64,000 nucleotides of DNA from Cyanobacteria bacterium FACHB-DQ100. GTDB taxonomy: Bacteria; Cyanobacteriota; Cyanobacteriia; Leptolyngbyales; Leptolyngbyaceae. Both the position numbers and the translations under genes were made by a program. Positions 55,298-63,883 of the stretch are shown piece after piece. Each line of letters begins with the position of its first letter. The first letter of the stretch is position 1. The notes beneath the pieces were generated by a model. It worked only from the letters and a program-made list of their open reading frames with translations. It was not told where the DNA came from and ran no database searches. The stretch is from the NCBI GenBank assembly GCA_014695195.1, contig JACJNW010000028.1:186001-250000 (forward strand), in the 5' to 3' direction.

Positions 55298-55798
55298 ATG
55301 AAAATCTTATTGACTTCGTTTACAACTTGGATGGAGCATCAACGATCGAATGCTTCCGATGATTTGATTCAAGCCATCTTAGATCGAGAGCGCTTTCACC
55401 CAAATTGCCATTTTCTTAGACAGCTTCCGGTTGATTTTGAGCTTGCACCGAAGCAAACGATCGCGAAAATTAATGAGATTCAACCTGACGTTACGATCTG
55501 TTGTGGAATGGCAGAATCTCGACAGTGTTTATCGCTTGAATCAAATGGAAAGTTTCAGAGTGAAATTCTACGATCGCGACTTGATCTAAAGCACTTGATG
55601 GAATCAACGATCGCCACCGAAATCAGTCATGATGCTGGAAATTTTGTCTGTAATTATCTGTATTACTGTGTTCTCAAACATTTAGAAAGCCTAAATCGAC
55701 ACTGTATCTTCATTCATGTGCCAGTTTTAACCACTGAGAATACAGAAATTATTGTTCAGGATTTTTTGAACATTCTCGATCGAATTTGCATCCAATAA
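55298..55798 (+). CDS. Pyroglutamyl-peptidase I (C15)-like protein, short
   Basis: A 166-residue protein related to pyrrolidone-carboxylate peptidase. It has MKILLTSFTTWMEHQRSNAS at the N-terminus, CGMAESRQCLSLES near the glutamate position, the Cys motif HDAGNFVCNYLYYCVL, and the His motif IFIHVPVL. It is about 45 residues shorter than usual (~210), so activity is uncertain. Divergent from hisH by 34 bp. Confidence 0.82.
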   Translation: MKILLTSFTTWMEHQRSNASDDLIQAILDRERFHPNCHFLRQLPVDFELAPKQTIAKINEIQPDVTICCGMAESRQCLSLESNGKFQSEILRSRLDLKHLMESTIATEISHDAGNFVCNYLYYCVLKHLESLNRHCIFIHVPVLTTENTEIIVQDFLNILDRICIQ

Positions 55799-55878
55799 TC
55801 CATAACAAAATACGAAAAAATTGCACGATCGCGCCCAACAAGTGCGATGGTATTTGACTGAGCATTCTTAGGTGAACT

Positions 55879-57651
55879 ATGCGACGCGCTTGGATTCTTG
55901 GATTGTTGATAGCTGTGTTAACGATCGCACCTTCGGCTTTCTCCCAGCCAAAATTAACCGACATTCAAAATCATTGGGCGCGATCGTGCGTTGAATCTCT
56001 GTCGCAAAAATCAATCATTCGTGGATTTCCGAACAATCAGTTCCGACCGGACGATCCAGTGACTCGATCGCAGTTTGCTGCAATGGTCGTGAATGCTTTT
56101 CCAGACCAAATGAGTGCTCCCACCCGCGCACCGATTCAATTCCGAGATGTACCCGCAAATTTCTGGGCGCAAGATGCCATTCAAAAAGCGTATCGATCGA
56201 ACTTTTTCTCCGGCTTTGAAGACGGAACCTTTCGACCCAATCTAGAAATTCCTAGAGTACAAGCCTTAACCGCACTAGCCAACGGATTAAAGCTTAAGCC
56301 GACCAATGAAATCGAGCTAACAAACAAAACATTTGCCGATCTTCGGGATATTCCGAACTATGCGAAAAGCGCGATCGCAGCCACAACCGAGCGCAAGATC
56401 GCAGTCAACTTTCCCAATGTTCAACGCCTCAACCCCAATCGAACTGCAACCCGTGGCGAAATTGCAGCGTTCCTCTGCCAAGCTCGATCCGACACCAAAG
56501 GCTTGATCAGCGATCGCTATCTTCCCAACCCTGAACGACAAGCAAGAGAAATTCGCGGCGTTTGGTTAACCAACATTGATAGTGATGTGTTGTTCGATCA
56601 GAGTAAGTTGAGCAATGCAGTCAACGAACTTGCGCGATTGAACTTCAACACACTCTATCCAACCGTTTGGAACTGGGGTTATACGCTTTATCCAAGCCAA
56701 GTGATGAAGCGAGATGTTGGACTTGCGATCGACCCGCGCCCAGTTGCCGCAGGATTGCAAAACCGGGACATGCTCAAAGAAATGATCACCGAAGCGCACC
56801 AGAAAGGAATGGCTGTCATTCCCTGGTTTGAGTTCGGATTCATGGCTCCTAAAGATTCGGAGTTGGCGCAAAAACATCGCGACTGGTGGACACAAAAGCG
56901 CGACGGCTCAACCGATTACGAATCCGCAGCGCTCGATCGTGTTCAGATTCCTGTTTGGTTTAATCCCTTTAAACCAGAAGTTCAACAATTCATTCTCAAT
57001 CTCGTTACCGAAGTTGTTGATAACTACGATGTCGATGGCATTCAGTTTGATGATCACTTTGGCTTACCCGTTGCATTCGGCTATGACGATTACACTGTGA
57101 ATCTCTACAAGCAAGAACACAACGGAAAAGCTCCACCTGACAATGCTAAAGATCCAGAATGGTCGAGATGGCGATCGGACAAACTCCAAGCTTTCCTAGC
57201 GAAACTGTTTCAAACCGTCAAAGCCCGAAAAAACAAGGTTCTGATCTCGCTTTCACCGCTCGATCTGCCTTACGCCTACGAGAACTTTCTAGTCGATTGG
57301 GACAAGTGGCGACAAGCAGGACTAATCGAAGAAGTGATCCCGCAAATCTATTTTCAGGGGCAGAAATTCGACGATCGCATCAATCCCAACACTTGGAAGA
57401 CCTTACGTGCTGCCCGTGATCACATTCCAACCGCAATCGGGATCTTAAGCGGATTGTCCAGCACCCCACGCCCGATCGACGAACTCCAACGACAAGTCAA
57501 AGCCGTTCGAGATCAAGGCTATGCAGGAATGTCGTTCTTCTTCTACGAAACGCTTTGGAACAAATCGCCTGAACCGATCGATCAACGAAAATCAGGCTGG
57601 CAGAGCATATTCAAGCAGAAAGTTCAGCGAGTGAGTCTCGTTAATCCCTAA
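55879..57651 (+). CDS. SLH-domain GHL10-type glycoside hydrolase
   Basis: A 590-residue secreted protein: signal peptide (MRRAWILGLLIAVLTIAPSAFS), then three SLH repeats at ~28-205 (IQNHWARSCVESLSQKSIIRGFPNNQFRPDDPVTR; FRDVPANFWAQDAIQKAY; LNPNRTATRGEIAAFL), then a ~380-residue TIM-barrel of the family-10-like/DUF187 type (REIRGVWLTNIDSDV; NFNTLYPTVWNWGY; GIQFDDHFG; LISLSPLDLPYAYEN). SLH tethers it to the cell wall. The substrate is probably a cell-envelope polysaccharide. Confidence 0.9.
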   Translation: MRRAWILGLLIAVLTIAPSAFSQPKLTDIQNHWARSCVESLSQKSIIRGFPNNQFRPDDPVTRSQFAAMVVNAFPDQMSAPTRAPIQFRDVPANFWAQDAIQKAYRSNFFSGFEDGTFRPNLEIPRVQALTALANGLKLKPTNEIELTNKTFADLRDIPNYAKSAIAATTERKIAVNFPNVQRLNPNRTATRGEIAAFLCQARSDTKGLISDRYLPNPERQAREIRGVWLTNIDSDVLFDQSKLSNAVNELARLNFNTLYPTVWNWGYTLYPSQVMKRDVGLAIDPRPVAAGLQNRDMLKEMITEAHQKGMAVIPWFEFGFMAPKDSELAQKHRDWWTQKRDGSTDYESAALDRVQIPVWFNPFKPEVQQFILNLVTEVVDNYDVDGIQFDDHFGLPVAFGYDDYTVNLYKQEHNGKAPPDNAKDPEWSRWRSDKLQAFLAKLFQTVKARKNKVLISLSPLDLPYAYENFLVDWDKWRQAGLIEEVIPQIYFQGQKFDDRINPNTWKTLRAARDHIPTAIGILSGLSSTPRPIDELQRQVKAVRDQGYAGMSFFFYETLWNKSPEPIDQRKSGWQSIFKQKVQRVSLVNP

Positions 57652-57693
57652 CTTCATCCCAATTACTCGATACGACAAACTCCGCCTCAGTTC

Positions 57694-57725
57694 AAAGTCC
57701 CCCACTCGTGGGGGATTTAGGGGGC
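57694..57725. repeat. Family A repeat core
   Basis: AAAGTCCCCCA-CTCG-TGGGGGATTTAGGGGGCA, a copy of the family A core, in the spacer between convergent genes (57652-57781). Flanking inverted ends are not recognisable. It may serve as a bidirectional hairpin. Confidence 0.75.
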
Positions 57726-57781
57726 AGAAGCCGATCGCAACGAAGCCAACACCCAGCGAACTAACCTTTCTTCAATGCCGC

Positions 57782-58603
57782 TTACTTCTCGTAATCCGTT
57801 TTCTTAAAAAACTCCCGCAGATCGCTGAAAAACTTCTCTCGATCGCTCTCCTGATACGCCGCTCTCACCCGATTCCAGCCATCCTCTTGCTGCCCAAGCA
57901 AATACTTATCCGCCAAATAAGCCGCCAAAATTCCTTTGACCTCAGCGTCTTTCTCGGTTCTCACTTGCTGATAACCCTGCCACAGTTTGTAAGCATCGCT
58001 GTAAATCAGCTTCGGATATTGCCGCGTCACATCGATCATTTTTCCATTGTCAAACCGCCAAATCTGAACTGGAAACGCCGAAGCCGCATAGCTCGTAAAC
58101 GCATAAGCAAAACGATCGTCCGCACTATAAAATTCCGTTTTGCCATCGCGATCGAGATCCCGCAGTTGATAGCCCAAATTGCCCCAATAGGCTTGCGATT
58201 CCACATACTGCTTCTGAGCAGAATCGTACTGATAAATCAATGAATACTCACAGCAATGCGCCCCACCTGTATACATATCTGCAATCACTTCGGGGTCTTT
58301 ATCACCATTCAAATCCCGAACAACAAACCCACGATCGCGCTCATTCATCCCAAACGAAACCATCGGACGATCGTACTCAGAAATCTTTGGCGCTTGATCA
58401 AATACAGTCTGTCCCGATCGCTGAATCTTCAATCGCACATTCTTGACTTGGGGAAAGCCATCGGTTGAAGTCTGTTCATATGACAATTCAGCTTTCACCT
58501 CTCCTTGCTGTACTGTCTTTGTCAATACTTCCGCTCGAACTGGCAACCCCACAAATCCCAACACTCCCAAACCCACTAAAGCAATCGCCCGAATGCTCAT
58601 CAT
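57782..58603 (-). CDS. Exported protein with FG-GAP/VCBS-like region
   Basis: A 273-residue protein with a signal peptide (MMSIRAIALVGLGVLGFVGLPVRAE). The middle shows repeat-like strands DLNGDKDPEVIADMYTGGAHCCEYSLIYQY and DLDRDGKTEFYSADDRF, suggesting a calcium-binding beta-propeller fragment. The C-terminal third is helical. Possibly secreted; function unknown. It is 32 bp downstream of the DUF1361 gene's stop, same strand. Confidence 0.72.
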   Translation of the reverse strand: MMSIRAIALVGLGVLGFVGLPVRAEVLTKTVQQGEVKAELSYEQTSTDGFPQVKNVRLKIQRSGQTVFDQAPKISEYDRPMVSFGMNERDRGFVVRDLNGDKDPEVIADMYTGGAHCCEYSLIYQYDSAQKQYVESQAYWGNLGYQLRDLDRDGKTEFYSADDRFAYAFTSYAASAFPVQIWRFDNGKMIDVTRQYPKLIYSDAYKLWQGYQQVRTEKDAEVKGILAAYLADKYLLGQQEDGWNRVRAAYQESDREKFFSDLREFFKKTDYEK

Positions 58604-58635
58604 CGCAGTATTCCATCACTGCGTTTAACTACGCT

Positions 58636-59358
58636 TCAAGAGTGAGGAATTACGAAATCCTGTCGCTCCCGCTTCGGACGAAGTTTCCAGTAGTCTGACA
58701 ATGAAAAATGAACAGGTTTCAGCAACGCATAAAGCACTGTGAGAATGATGAATGTTAACACCATTGTCATCAATGGTTCCTTTGCAAACATCGCATCAAA
58801 TACGCTATCGACAACATCATTCCAATTCGTCAGCAGGTTCCAGCTATTAAACCGCAGAAATCGTCCTAGATAAATCCCGATCGCGCTCAGCAAATGAATC
58901 GATAGTTCAACCGGAAAAATATATCGTCTCAGTCCTCGCTGCTTCAGGTAGTGCCCCACATTCAGCAGCGACATCACATACGCCTCGAACCCCGCGAAAA
59001 GAAACAAAAAGAAAAGCGGCACATAAACCAGTGCAACCGTCCAGATCGACGAACCCGCCCGCACCCATCTGACAAAATGAATAATATCCGTGAGAATATA
59101 AGGCGCGTTCGGCAGAAAGGCAATGAACACCGCAACCCCAAACCACCACAGGGGAGAGCGATGCCGACGCTCGATCGCGCCACCCGGCAAAGTTAGGGTC
59201 GAATTGCCAACTTGCACCTGCCGAAATAACCATACACTCAGGACTAGCGGAATGACGGCAAGAAACAGATTCCAGCCCATCCAATCGACGTTGTGATAGA
59301 GCGTATGCAGCGCTTGGGCGACAAGAGACTTAAGCGGCAAGTCCAGCATCTTAGACAC
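58636..59358 (-). CDS. DUF1361 family membrane protein
   Basis: A 240-residue polytopic membrane protein with about six TM helices (WNLFLAVIPLVLSVWLF; WWFGVAVFIAFLPNAPYILTDIIHFVR; VYVPLFFLFLFAGFEAYVMSL; LSIHLLSAIGIYLGRFLRFNSW). LPNAPYILTDIIHF is a hallmark of DUF1361. Function unknown. Confidence 0.87.
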   Translation of the reverse strand: MSKMLDLPLKSLVAQALHTLYHNVDWMGWNLFLAVIPLVLSVWLFRQVQVGNSTLTLPGGAIERRHRSPLWWFGVAVFIAFLPNAPYILTDIIHFVRWVRAGSSIWTVALVYVPLFFLFLFAGFEAYVMSLLNVGHYLKQRGLRRYIFPVELSIHLLSAIGIYLGRFLRFNSWNLLTNWNDVVDSVFDAMFAKEPLMTMVLTFIILTVLYALLKPVHFSLSDYWKLRPKRERQDFVIPHS

Positions 59359-59480
59359 TCCTCTAAAAAATACTTTCCTGCAATCTACTCAGCCCGTTTG
59401 TCGATCGTATGACAATGCCGTCTAAAAAAAGTTGCCCTAGAAAATACTTTCCAGGGCAGGGTACGAGTAACACAATGAAA

Positions 59481-59594
59481 TTAGAGGTTCAGCTGATTGC
59501 CGCGACGATATTGCGTGTAAGCAGCAACAAACAGACCCGCCAAGGTAACGGGCACAAGTCCCAATACAATACCCAGCAAAATTGGCTCAACCAT
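59481..59594 (-). CDS. petG: Cytochrome b6-f complex subunit 5 (PetG)
   Basis: A 37-residue single-TM protein: [19 protein letters not shown], then [18 protein letters not shown]. This is the canonical PetG sequence. A strong ribosome site (GAGGAG) lies 8 nt before the ATG. PetG is needed for assembly of cytochrome b6-f, which links plastoquinol to plastocyanin. It is divergent from cytM with a 234-bp spacer. Confidence 0.97.
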   Translation of the reverse strand: MVEPILLGIVLGLVPVTLAGLFVAAYTQYRRGNQLNL

Positions 59595-59828
59595 GTTTGA
59601 ATCTCCTCGGTTCGTAAGATTTTGAAACTTAAATCATGAAGGTCTCGTTATCTATTATCTTAGCCGTTCTTGTCCGCTCCACATAGAGCAACCCTTGTAC
59701 ATCAACCGAATCACAAGATTTTTTTGGCAAGATTACAGAATTTGCTGCGGCAGGAGGAGCTGAAATTTGTTAAAGTCTGTTTAGTATATGAGTGAACAAA
59801 TTTTACAGTCCTTTTATAGAATCCTCTT

Positions 59829-60203
59829 TTGAACCAGCAGCTTGTCAAATCTGAAGGGTCGCCCCAAAAATTACTCACGATCGCGCTCGTCGTGTGTTTT
59901 GCGATCGTGCTGTCGCTTCTGGGTGCAAACCAACTTCATCGGACTGATCCCTATGTGCAGGAAGTTCTCTCGATTCCAGGGGATGCCATCCAGGGTCATG
60001 CCATCTTTCAAATTAACTGTGCAGGTTGTCACGGAATCATGGCAGATGGCAAAGTGGGGCCGAGTTTGAAAAATGTCTCTAGTCGCAAGTCGCGTACTCG
60101 CTTGATAGAGCAGGTGATCAGCGGACAAACGCCTCCAATGCCCAAGTTCCAGCCCAGTCCCCAAGAGATGGCAGACCTGCTGGAATATCTAGAAAGTTTA
60201 TGA
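59829..60203 (+). CDS. cytM: c-type cytochrome CytM
   Basis: A 124-residue membrane-anchored cytochrome c. One N-terminal helix (KLLTIALVVCFAIVLSLLGANQL), then RTDPYVQEVLSIPGDAIQGHAIFQINCAGCH with the haem motif CAGCH, and PPMPKFQPSPQEMADLLEYLESL with the axial Met. This matches CytM, a low-abundance cytochrome that limits or reroutes electron flow to oxidases. The start is TTG at 59829; no ATG in frame fits. It is divergent from petG. Its end overlaps the convergent peptidoglycan-binding gene by 6 bp. Confidence 0.9.
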   Translation: MNQQLVKSEGSPQKLLTIALVVCFAIVLSLLGANQLHRTDPYVQEVLSIPGDAIQGHAIFQINCAGCHGIMADGKVGPSLKNVSSRKSRTRLIEQVISGQTPPMPKFQPSPQEMADLLEYLESL

Positions 60204-61097
60204 CCCGATCCTGATTCTGCGTGCCTCGGCATCAATTCGGCTGCGGACGGCTAAGCTAGCAATTCCGTTTACTCTCAAGCCGTAACGAGACTGAAATTGT
60301 TCAACTGCGGCACGAGTCGCAGCATCGTAATATTGAGCGATCGCAAAGTTACTTCTCAAAATCAGCTTCAGATTGTTGCGTAGATTTCGCATGACTCTAG
60401 ACAACTGCTCTTCAGTGTCGCGATTAATCGCACCCGTTTCAGAAAGCCCATACAGTCTCTGAAGATCCCGGATTGCCCGCACCGTTGCGGGATCACTGAG
60501 CGGTGCTTGCGGATTAATGTCATACCCAAACCCAGCCAAAATTGCTTTGATTTGAGGCTCAGTGTAGATGCTCAACTGCGATCGTTCAGCAGGAATCGTA
60601 GGAGTCGTAGGTGTTGAGGGAGTGGTCGGAGGGGTGAGAGGATCTTCATCGTTGAGAATGGCATTTAATCGCCGCCGTGTTTCTAGCGTTGCAGTTCCCG
60701 TGATAGGTAAGCGATTTTGCTCCTGAAATTGTTTGACTGCTGCTTCAGTTTGCCTGCCGTAGAACTGACTTCCCGGAAGTTGGGGAGAGGGTTTTACAGC
60801 ACGATTTAAGCCAGATTGCAGCGATCGCACAATCTCCGCTGCTTTGTCTTGCGTGGGATTGTTTAACGTTCCATCCACAGGTAAAGCGTATTGAACTTGA
60901 AAGTCTCGAATCGCCTGCTGAACCCGTGGATCAGTGATCGGAGCATCCAACTGCACCGCATAGCCCAGTCCATTCAGCACAGAGATAAATTGTGCTGGGG
61001 AATAGTCTTGCGATCGGGCTGCATTCGCGGCTTGAGCATAGGTGACGATCGCGACACTTCCACAAACCACACCGGAAATTAACCTTGCGTTCCACAT
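60198..61097 (-). CDS. Exported peptidoglycan-binding protein with duplicated PG_binding_1 units
   Basis: A 299-residue protein. Signal peptide at 1-26 (MWNARLISGVVCGSVAIVTYAQ). Two tandem blocks, each of two PG_binding_1 units: block 1 (LGYAVQLDAPITDPRVQQAIRDFQ; GRQTEAAVKQFQEQNRLPITG) and block 2 (FGYDINPQAPLSDPATVRAIRDLQ; DAATRAAVEQFQSRYGLRVNG), separated by a Pro/Thr-rich linker. The repeat of block order indicates internal duplication. An upstream ATG at 61124 is a possible alternative start. It may help anchor to or remodel the cell wall; no catalytic domain. Confidence 0.85.
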   Translation of the reverse strand: MWNARLISGVVCGSVAIVTYAQAANAARSQDYSPAQFISVLNGLGYAVQLDAPITDPRVQQAIRDFQVQYALPVDGTLNNPTQDKAAEIVRSLQSGLNRAVKPSPQLPGSQFYGRQTEAAVKQFQEQNRLPITGTATLETRRRLNAILNDEDPLTPPTTPSTPTTPTIPAERSQLSIYTEPQIKAILAGFGYDINPQAPLSDPATVRAIRDLQRLYGLSETGAINRDTEEQLSRVMRNLRNNLKLILRSNFAIAQYYDAATRAAVEQFQSRYGLRVNGIASLAVRSRIDAEARRIRIGS

Positions 61098-61201
61098 ATC
61101 CAATTTATGATTTTTTCTGAGCAAATTATCGCGCGTTCTGCGGTGTTGCGCTGCATTTGCTAGAAGGGATTAATTGAGAAACGAACACTTTTTCCCACTT
61201 T

Positions 61202-61927
61202 ATGACTTATTCGCTTCGCATTGCTGATCTTCCAGAGAGTGAACGTCCGCGCGAACGTCTGATCGCCCAAGGTGCAAGAACACTTTCAACGGCAGAGCTT
61301 TTAGCTATCTTGCTCAGCACGGGTTCAGGAAAGCTCTCAGCCGTTGGATTGGGGCAGTACATCCTCAAGGAACTAAGTCAGCATGAGCGCGATCCTCTGA
61401 GTGCGCTGCGTGAGGTGAGCATTGCAGAACTGACCAAAGTTCCAGGAGTGGGAACGGCAAAGGCGACGACAATTTTAGCGGCGATCGAGCTTGGCAAACG
61501 AGTGTATCAATCCCGCCCACCGGAAAAAACTGTGATTGATGATCCAAATGTTGCTGCTGCTGCGCTCAGTCACGAATTGATGTGGCAAACCACAGAGCGA
61601 TTTGCAGTTTTGATTCTAGACGTAAAAAACCGGCTGATTGCAACGCAGGTAATTACGATCGGCACTGCAACCGAGACGTTAGCCCACCCCCGCGAAATTT
61701 TTCGAGAAGTGATTCGGCAAGGAGGAACGCGAGCGATCGTCGCGCATAATCATCCATCTGGAAACACTGAACCTAGTACCGAAGACATCGCCCTAACCCG
61801 TCAATTATTCGAAGGCGCTCGATTCCTTGGCATCCCGATTTTAGATCACCTAATTTTAGGTAATGGCACACACTTAAGTTTGAGGCAAACCACTGCACTC
61901 TGGAATGAAGTTCCACAAGGCATATAA
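61202..61927 (+). CDS. radC: RadC-family JAMM-domain protein
   Basis: A 241-residue protein with an N-terminal helix-hairpin-helix ([18 protein letters not shown]) and a C-terminal JAMM/MPN domain with the metal site [17 protein letters not shown] (HxH-x7-S-x2-D). The name RadC is historical; a DNA-repair role is not firmly established for this family, which is often linked to mobile elements. Convergent with psaK. Confidence 0.93.
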   Translation: MTYSLRIADLPESERPRERLIAQGARTLSTAELLAILLSTGSGKLSAVGLGQYILKELSQHERDPLSALREVSIAELTKVPGVGTAKATTILAAIELGKRVYQSRPPEKTVIDDPNVAAAALSHELMWQTTERFAVLILDVKNRLIATQVITIGTATETLAHPREIFREVIRQGGTRAIVAHNHPSGNTEPSTEDIALTRQLFEGARFLGIPILDHLILGNGTHLSLRQTTALWNEVPQGI

Positions 61928-61959
61928 ACCGTGTATACACAGCTTTTGCATACACGGTT
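61927..61959. terminator. Hairpin between convergent radC and psaK
   Basis: AACCGTGTAT (61927-61936) pairs perfectly with ATACACGGTT (61950-61959). It begins on the last base of the radC stop. It lies 9 bp before the psaK stop and could act on both strands. There is no T-run. Confidence 0.5.
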
Positions 61960-61968
61960 CCCCTCTAC

Positions 61969-62235
61969 CTACAAAACGCCAGCGTTACTAAGTCCAAGAA
62001 TCACACCTGCACCAATCACATGACCTAAGCTCATTGTTCCAAGCAGTTCGGGAAATCCAAAGCCTTCAAATAAGGCGGGTGACTCTAACGGTAATTTCGG
62101 ACCCACGCCGCGATTTTTGATCGCAAAGCGTCCGATCGCAACCGAAAACAAACAGCACAGCGTCATGACCAAGCCAACCGCAGGTGTCCATTCGACGGTT
62201 CGGGGCATTGTGGCAAGTAGTGTTGAGTAAAGCAA
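61969..62235 (-). CDS. psaK: Photosystem I subunit PsaK
   Basis: An 88-residue PSI subunit with two TM helices: TVEWTPAVGLVMTLCCLFSVAIGRFAI and LGTMSLGHVIGAGVILGL. FGFPELLGTMSLGHVIG resembles the PsaK signature. The start is judged to be TTG at 62235, preceded by AGGAG with 7 nt spacing; this gives the N-terminus LLYSTLLAT typical of PsaK. An ATG 9 codons on would remove it. PsaK caps the PSI periphery and may take part in state transitions. Confidence 0.88.
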   Translation of the reverse strand: MLYSTLLATMPRTVEWTPAVGLVMTLCCLFSVAIGRFAIKNRGVGPKLPLESPALFEGFGFPELLGTMSLGHVIGAGVILGLSNAGVL

Positions 62236-62327
62236 CGTTTTTCTCCTGAATCTTGCTAAATCGAAACAATTCACAAGATCCATAGATACCTGTTCGCTGA
62301 ATTCTCTGATCAAGATTGTTGAAAGAG

Positions 62328-63710
62328 TTAACGATCGACGACCGGAGCCTCAACGATTCCCTTCGCCTCTAACTCTGCCGCAACCCGCAGCACTAGCGCT
62401 TCTTGATATGGAGCCGCGATGATTTGGACACCGATCGGGAGTCCCGATCGCTTGACCGGAACCGAAACGATCGGCAACCCAATAAACGACAACGGCTGAG
62501 TAAACATCCCCAAATTCGGACGCACTAACATTTCCTGCCCGTCTAAGGTCATCGTTTGCTGCCCGATGCGGGGTGCAACACAGGGAGTCGCCGGAGCCAA
62601 AATAATATCCACTTCTTGAAAAATTTCGCGAACTTGATCGCGAAACCACTGCCGAAATCGCTGCGCTTGTACGTACCAGTGTCCCGGCACTAATGCCCCT
62701 GCAAGCAGCCGATCGCGCACGGCAAAATCAAAATCCTGCGATCGGGTGCGTAGCTCCTCAAAATGTAAATTTGCTCCTTCCGTTGCCGTAATCACAAAGG
62801 CTGCGGCTCGCGCTTGCCCTGGTGCGGGTAAGGTTATACGACGAGTCACGCCTAGCGCTTGTGCAACTTGTTCGACAGCAGCAAACACCTCTGGTTCGCC
62901 GCCTCTGGCAAAATAGTCATCCGCGATCGCAATCCTCAATCCCTCACTACCTTTAGAAAGCTCCGGCAAGCAGAACTCCGGCGATCGCGCTGTACAAACC
63001 GGATCGCTCGGATCATGCCCCTGCATCACGTCAAACAAGAGGGCAAGATCTCGCACTGATCGGGCAAACGGGCCGACATGATCCAAGCTGCCCACAAACG
63101 GATAGGCTCCCGCTCTCGATAGCCGTCCATACGTTGGTTTCAGCCCAAAGATGCCACAAAACGACGCAGGAACCCGGATCGAACCGTTCGTATCAGACCC
63201 CAAGCTAAAGGGGACTAATCCGGCGGCGATCGCGGCGGCTGATCCTCCTGATGATCCGCCTGCGCTACGACCAAGATCGTGCGGATTGCGAGTTGCTCCG
63301 TAATGCGCGTTCTCGGTGGTGAAGCCGTAGGCAAATTCATCCATGTTGAGCGCTCCAACCAAGACGGCTCCCGCTTCCTTCAAGCGTTTGATTAACGCAG
63401 CATCTTGAGTGGCTGGAGGTTTCTCTGCATTAATTTTCGAGCCTGCGAAAGTTGGAATTCCGGCGACATCGAACAGATCTTTCACCGCAAAAGGAACACC
63501 TGCTAACGCACCTGGATCTTCTCCTGCGGCAATTTTTTGATCGATGCGATCGGCAGCTTCTAGCGCCGACTCGGATAAAACCGTCGTGAAGCAGTTGTAA
63601 GTTTGGTTGTGTTCTGCAATTTGAGCAAGGGCGGCGGCTGTCACCGATTTAGCGGCGACTTCTCGGTTGCGGACGACGATCGCGGTTTGAGTCGCGTCAG
63701 GAATGTTCAT
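62328..63710 (-). CDS. Amidase-signature enzyme, AtzE-like
   Basis: A 460-residue amidase-signature protein: catalytic Lys in [10 protein letters not shown], the Ser-Ser-Lys triad region [47 protein letters not shown]. The high similarity to GatA/AtzE and the small AtzG-like partner directly upstream (4-bp overlap) support an AtzE-type role (amide hydrolysis in urea/biuret-type or related nitrogen metabolism). Not GatA of the tRNA amidotransferase, which would lack such a partner; that is inference. Confidence 0.87.
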   Translation of the reverse strand: MNIPDATQTAIVVRNREVAAKSVTAAALAQIAEHNQTYNCFTTVLSESALEAADRIDQKIAAGEDPGALAGVPFAVKDLFDVAGIPTFAGSKINAEKPPATQDAALIKRLKEAGAVLVGALNMDEFAYGFTTENAHYGATRNPHDLGRSAGGSSGGSAAAIAAGLVPFSLGSDTNGSIRVPASFCGIFGLKPTYGRLSRAGAYPFVGSLDHVGPFARSVRDLALLFDVMQGHDPSDPVCTARSPEFCLPELSKGSEGLRIAIADDYFARGGEPEVFAAVEQVAQALGVTRRITLPAPGQARAAAFVITATEGANLHFEELRTRSQDFDFAVRDRLLAGALVPGHWYVQAQRFRQWFRDQVREIFQEVDIILAPATPCVAPRIGQQTMTLDGQEMLVRPNLGMFTQPLSFIGLPIVSVPVKRSGLPIGVQIIAAPYQEALVLRVAAELEAKGIVEAPVVDR

Positions 63711-63883
63711 GGTTCAAATACCGGGGCGGCTTCGATTTCTTCGGGTAACGGAAACTCTAGCACCAACTGCGCGACCGTGTGAATGCGTTCCATATTGGCA
63801 ACCACGCTCTCACGGTACTCCGCTGGAATCGGCAAACCAACCGCTTCAGCCATGATTTCGACAAATTCGTTTGCGTTGTTCAT
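63707..63883 (-). CDS. AtzG-like (DUF4089) small protein
   Basis: A 58-residue protein: MNNANEFVEIMAEAVGLPI, then YRESVVANMERIHTVAQLVLEF, ending EAAPVFEP. It overlaps the amidase start by 4 bp and the upstream stop is immediately adjacent (TAA then ATG), so the three genes form a translationally linked unit. AtzG forms a complex with AtzE in cyanuric-acid catabolism and resembles GatC in function. The DUF4089 assignment is from motif memory. Confidence 0.75.
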   Translation of the reverse strand: MNNANEFVEIMAEAVGLPIPAEYRESVVANMERIHTVAQLVLEFPLPEEIEAAPVFEP

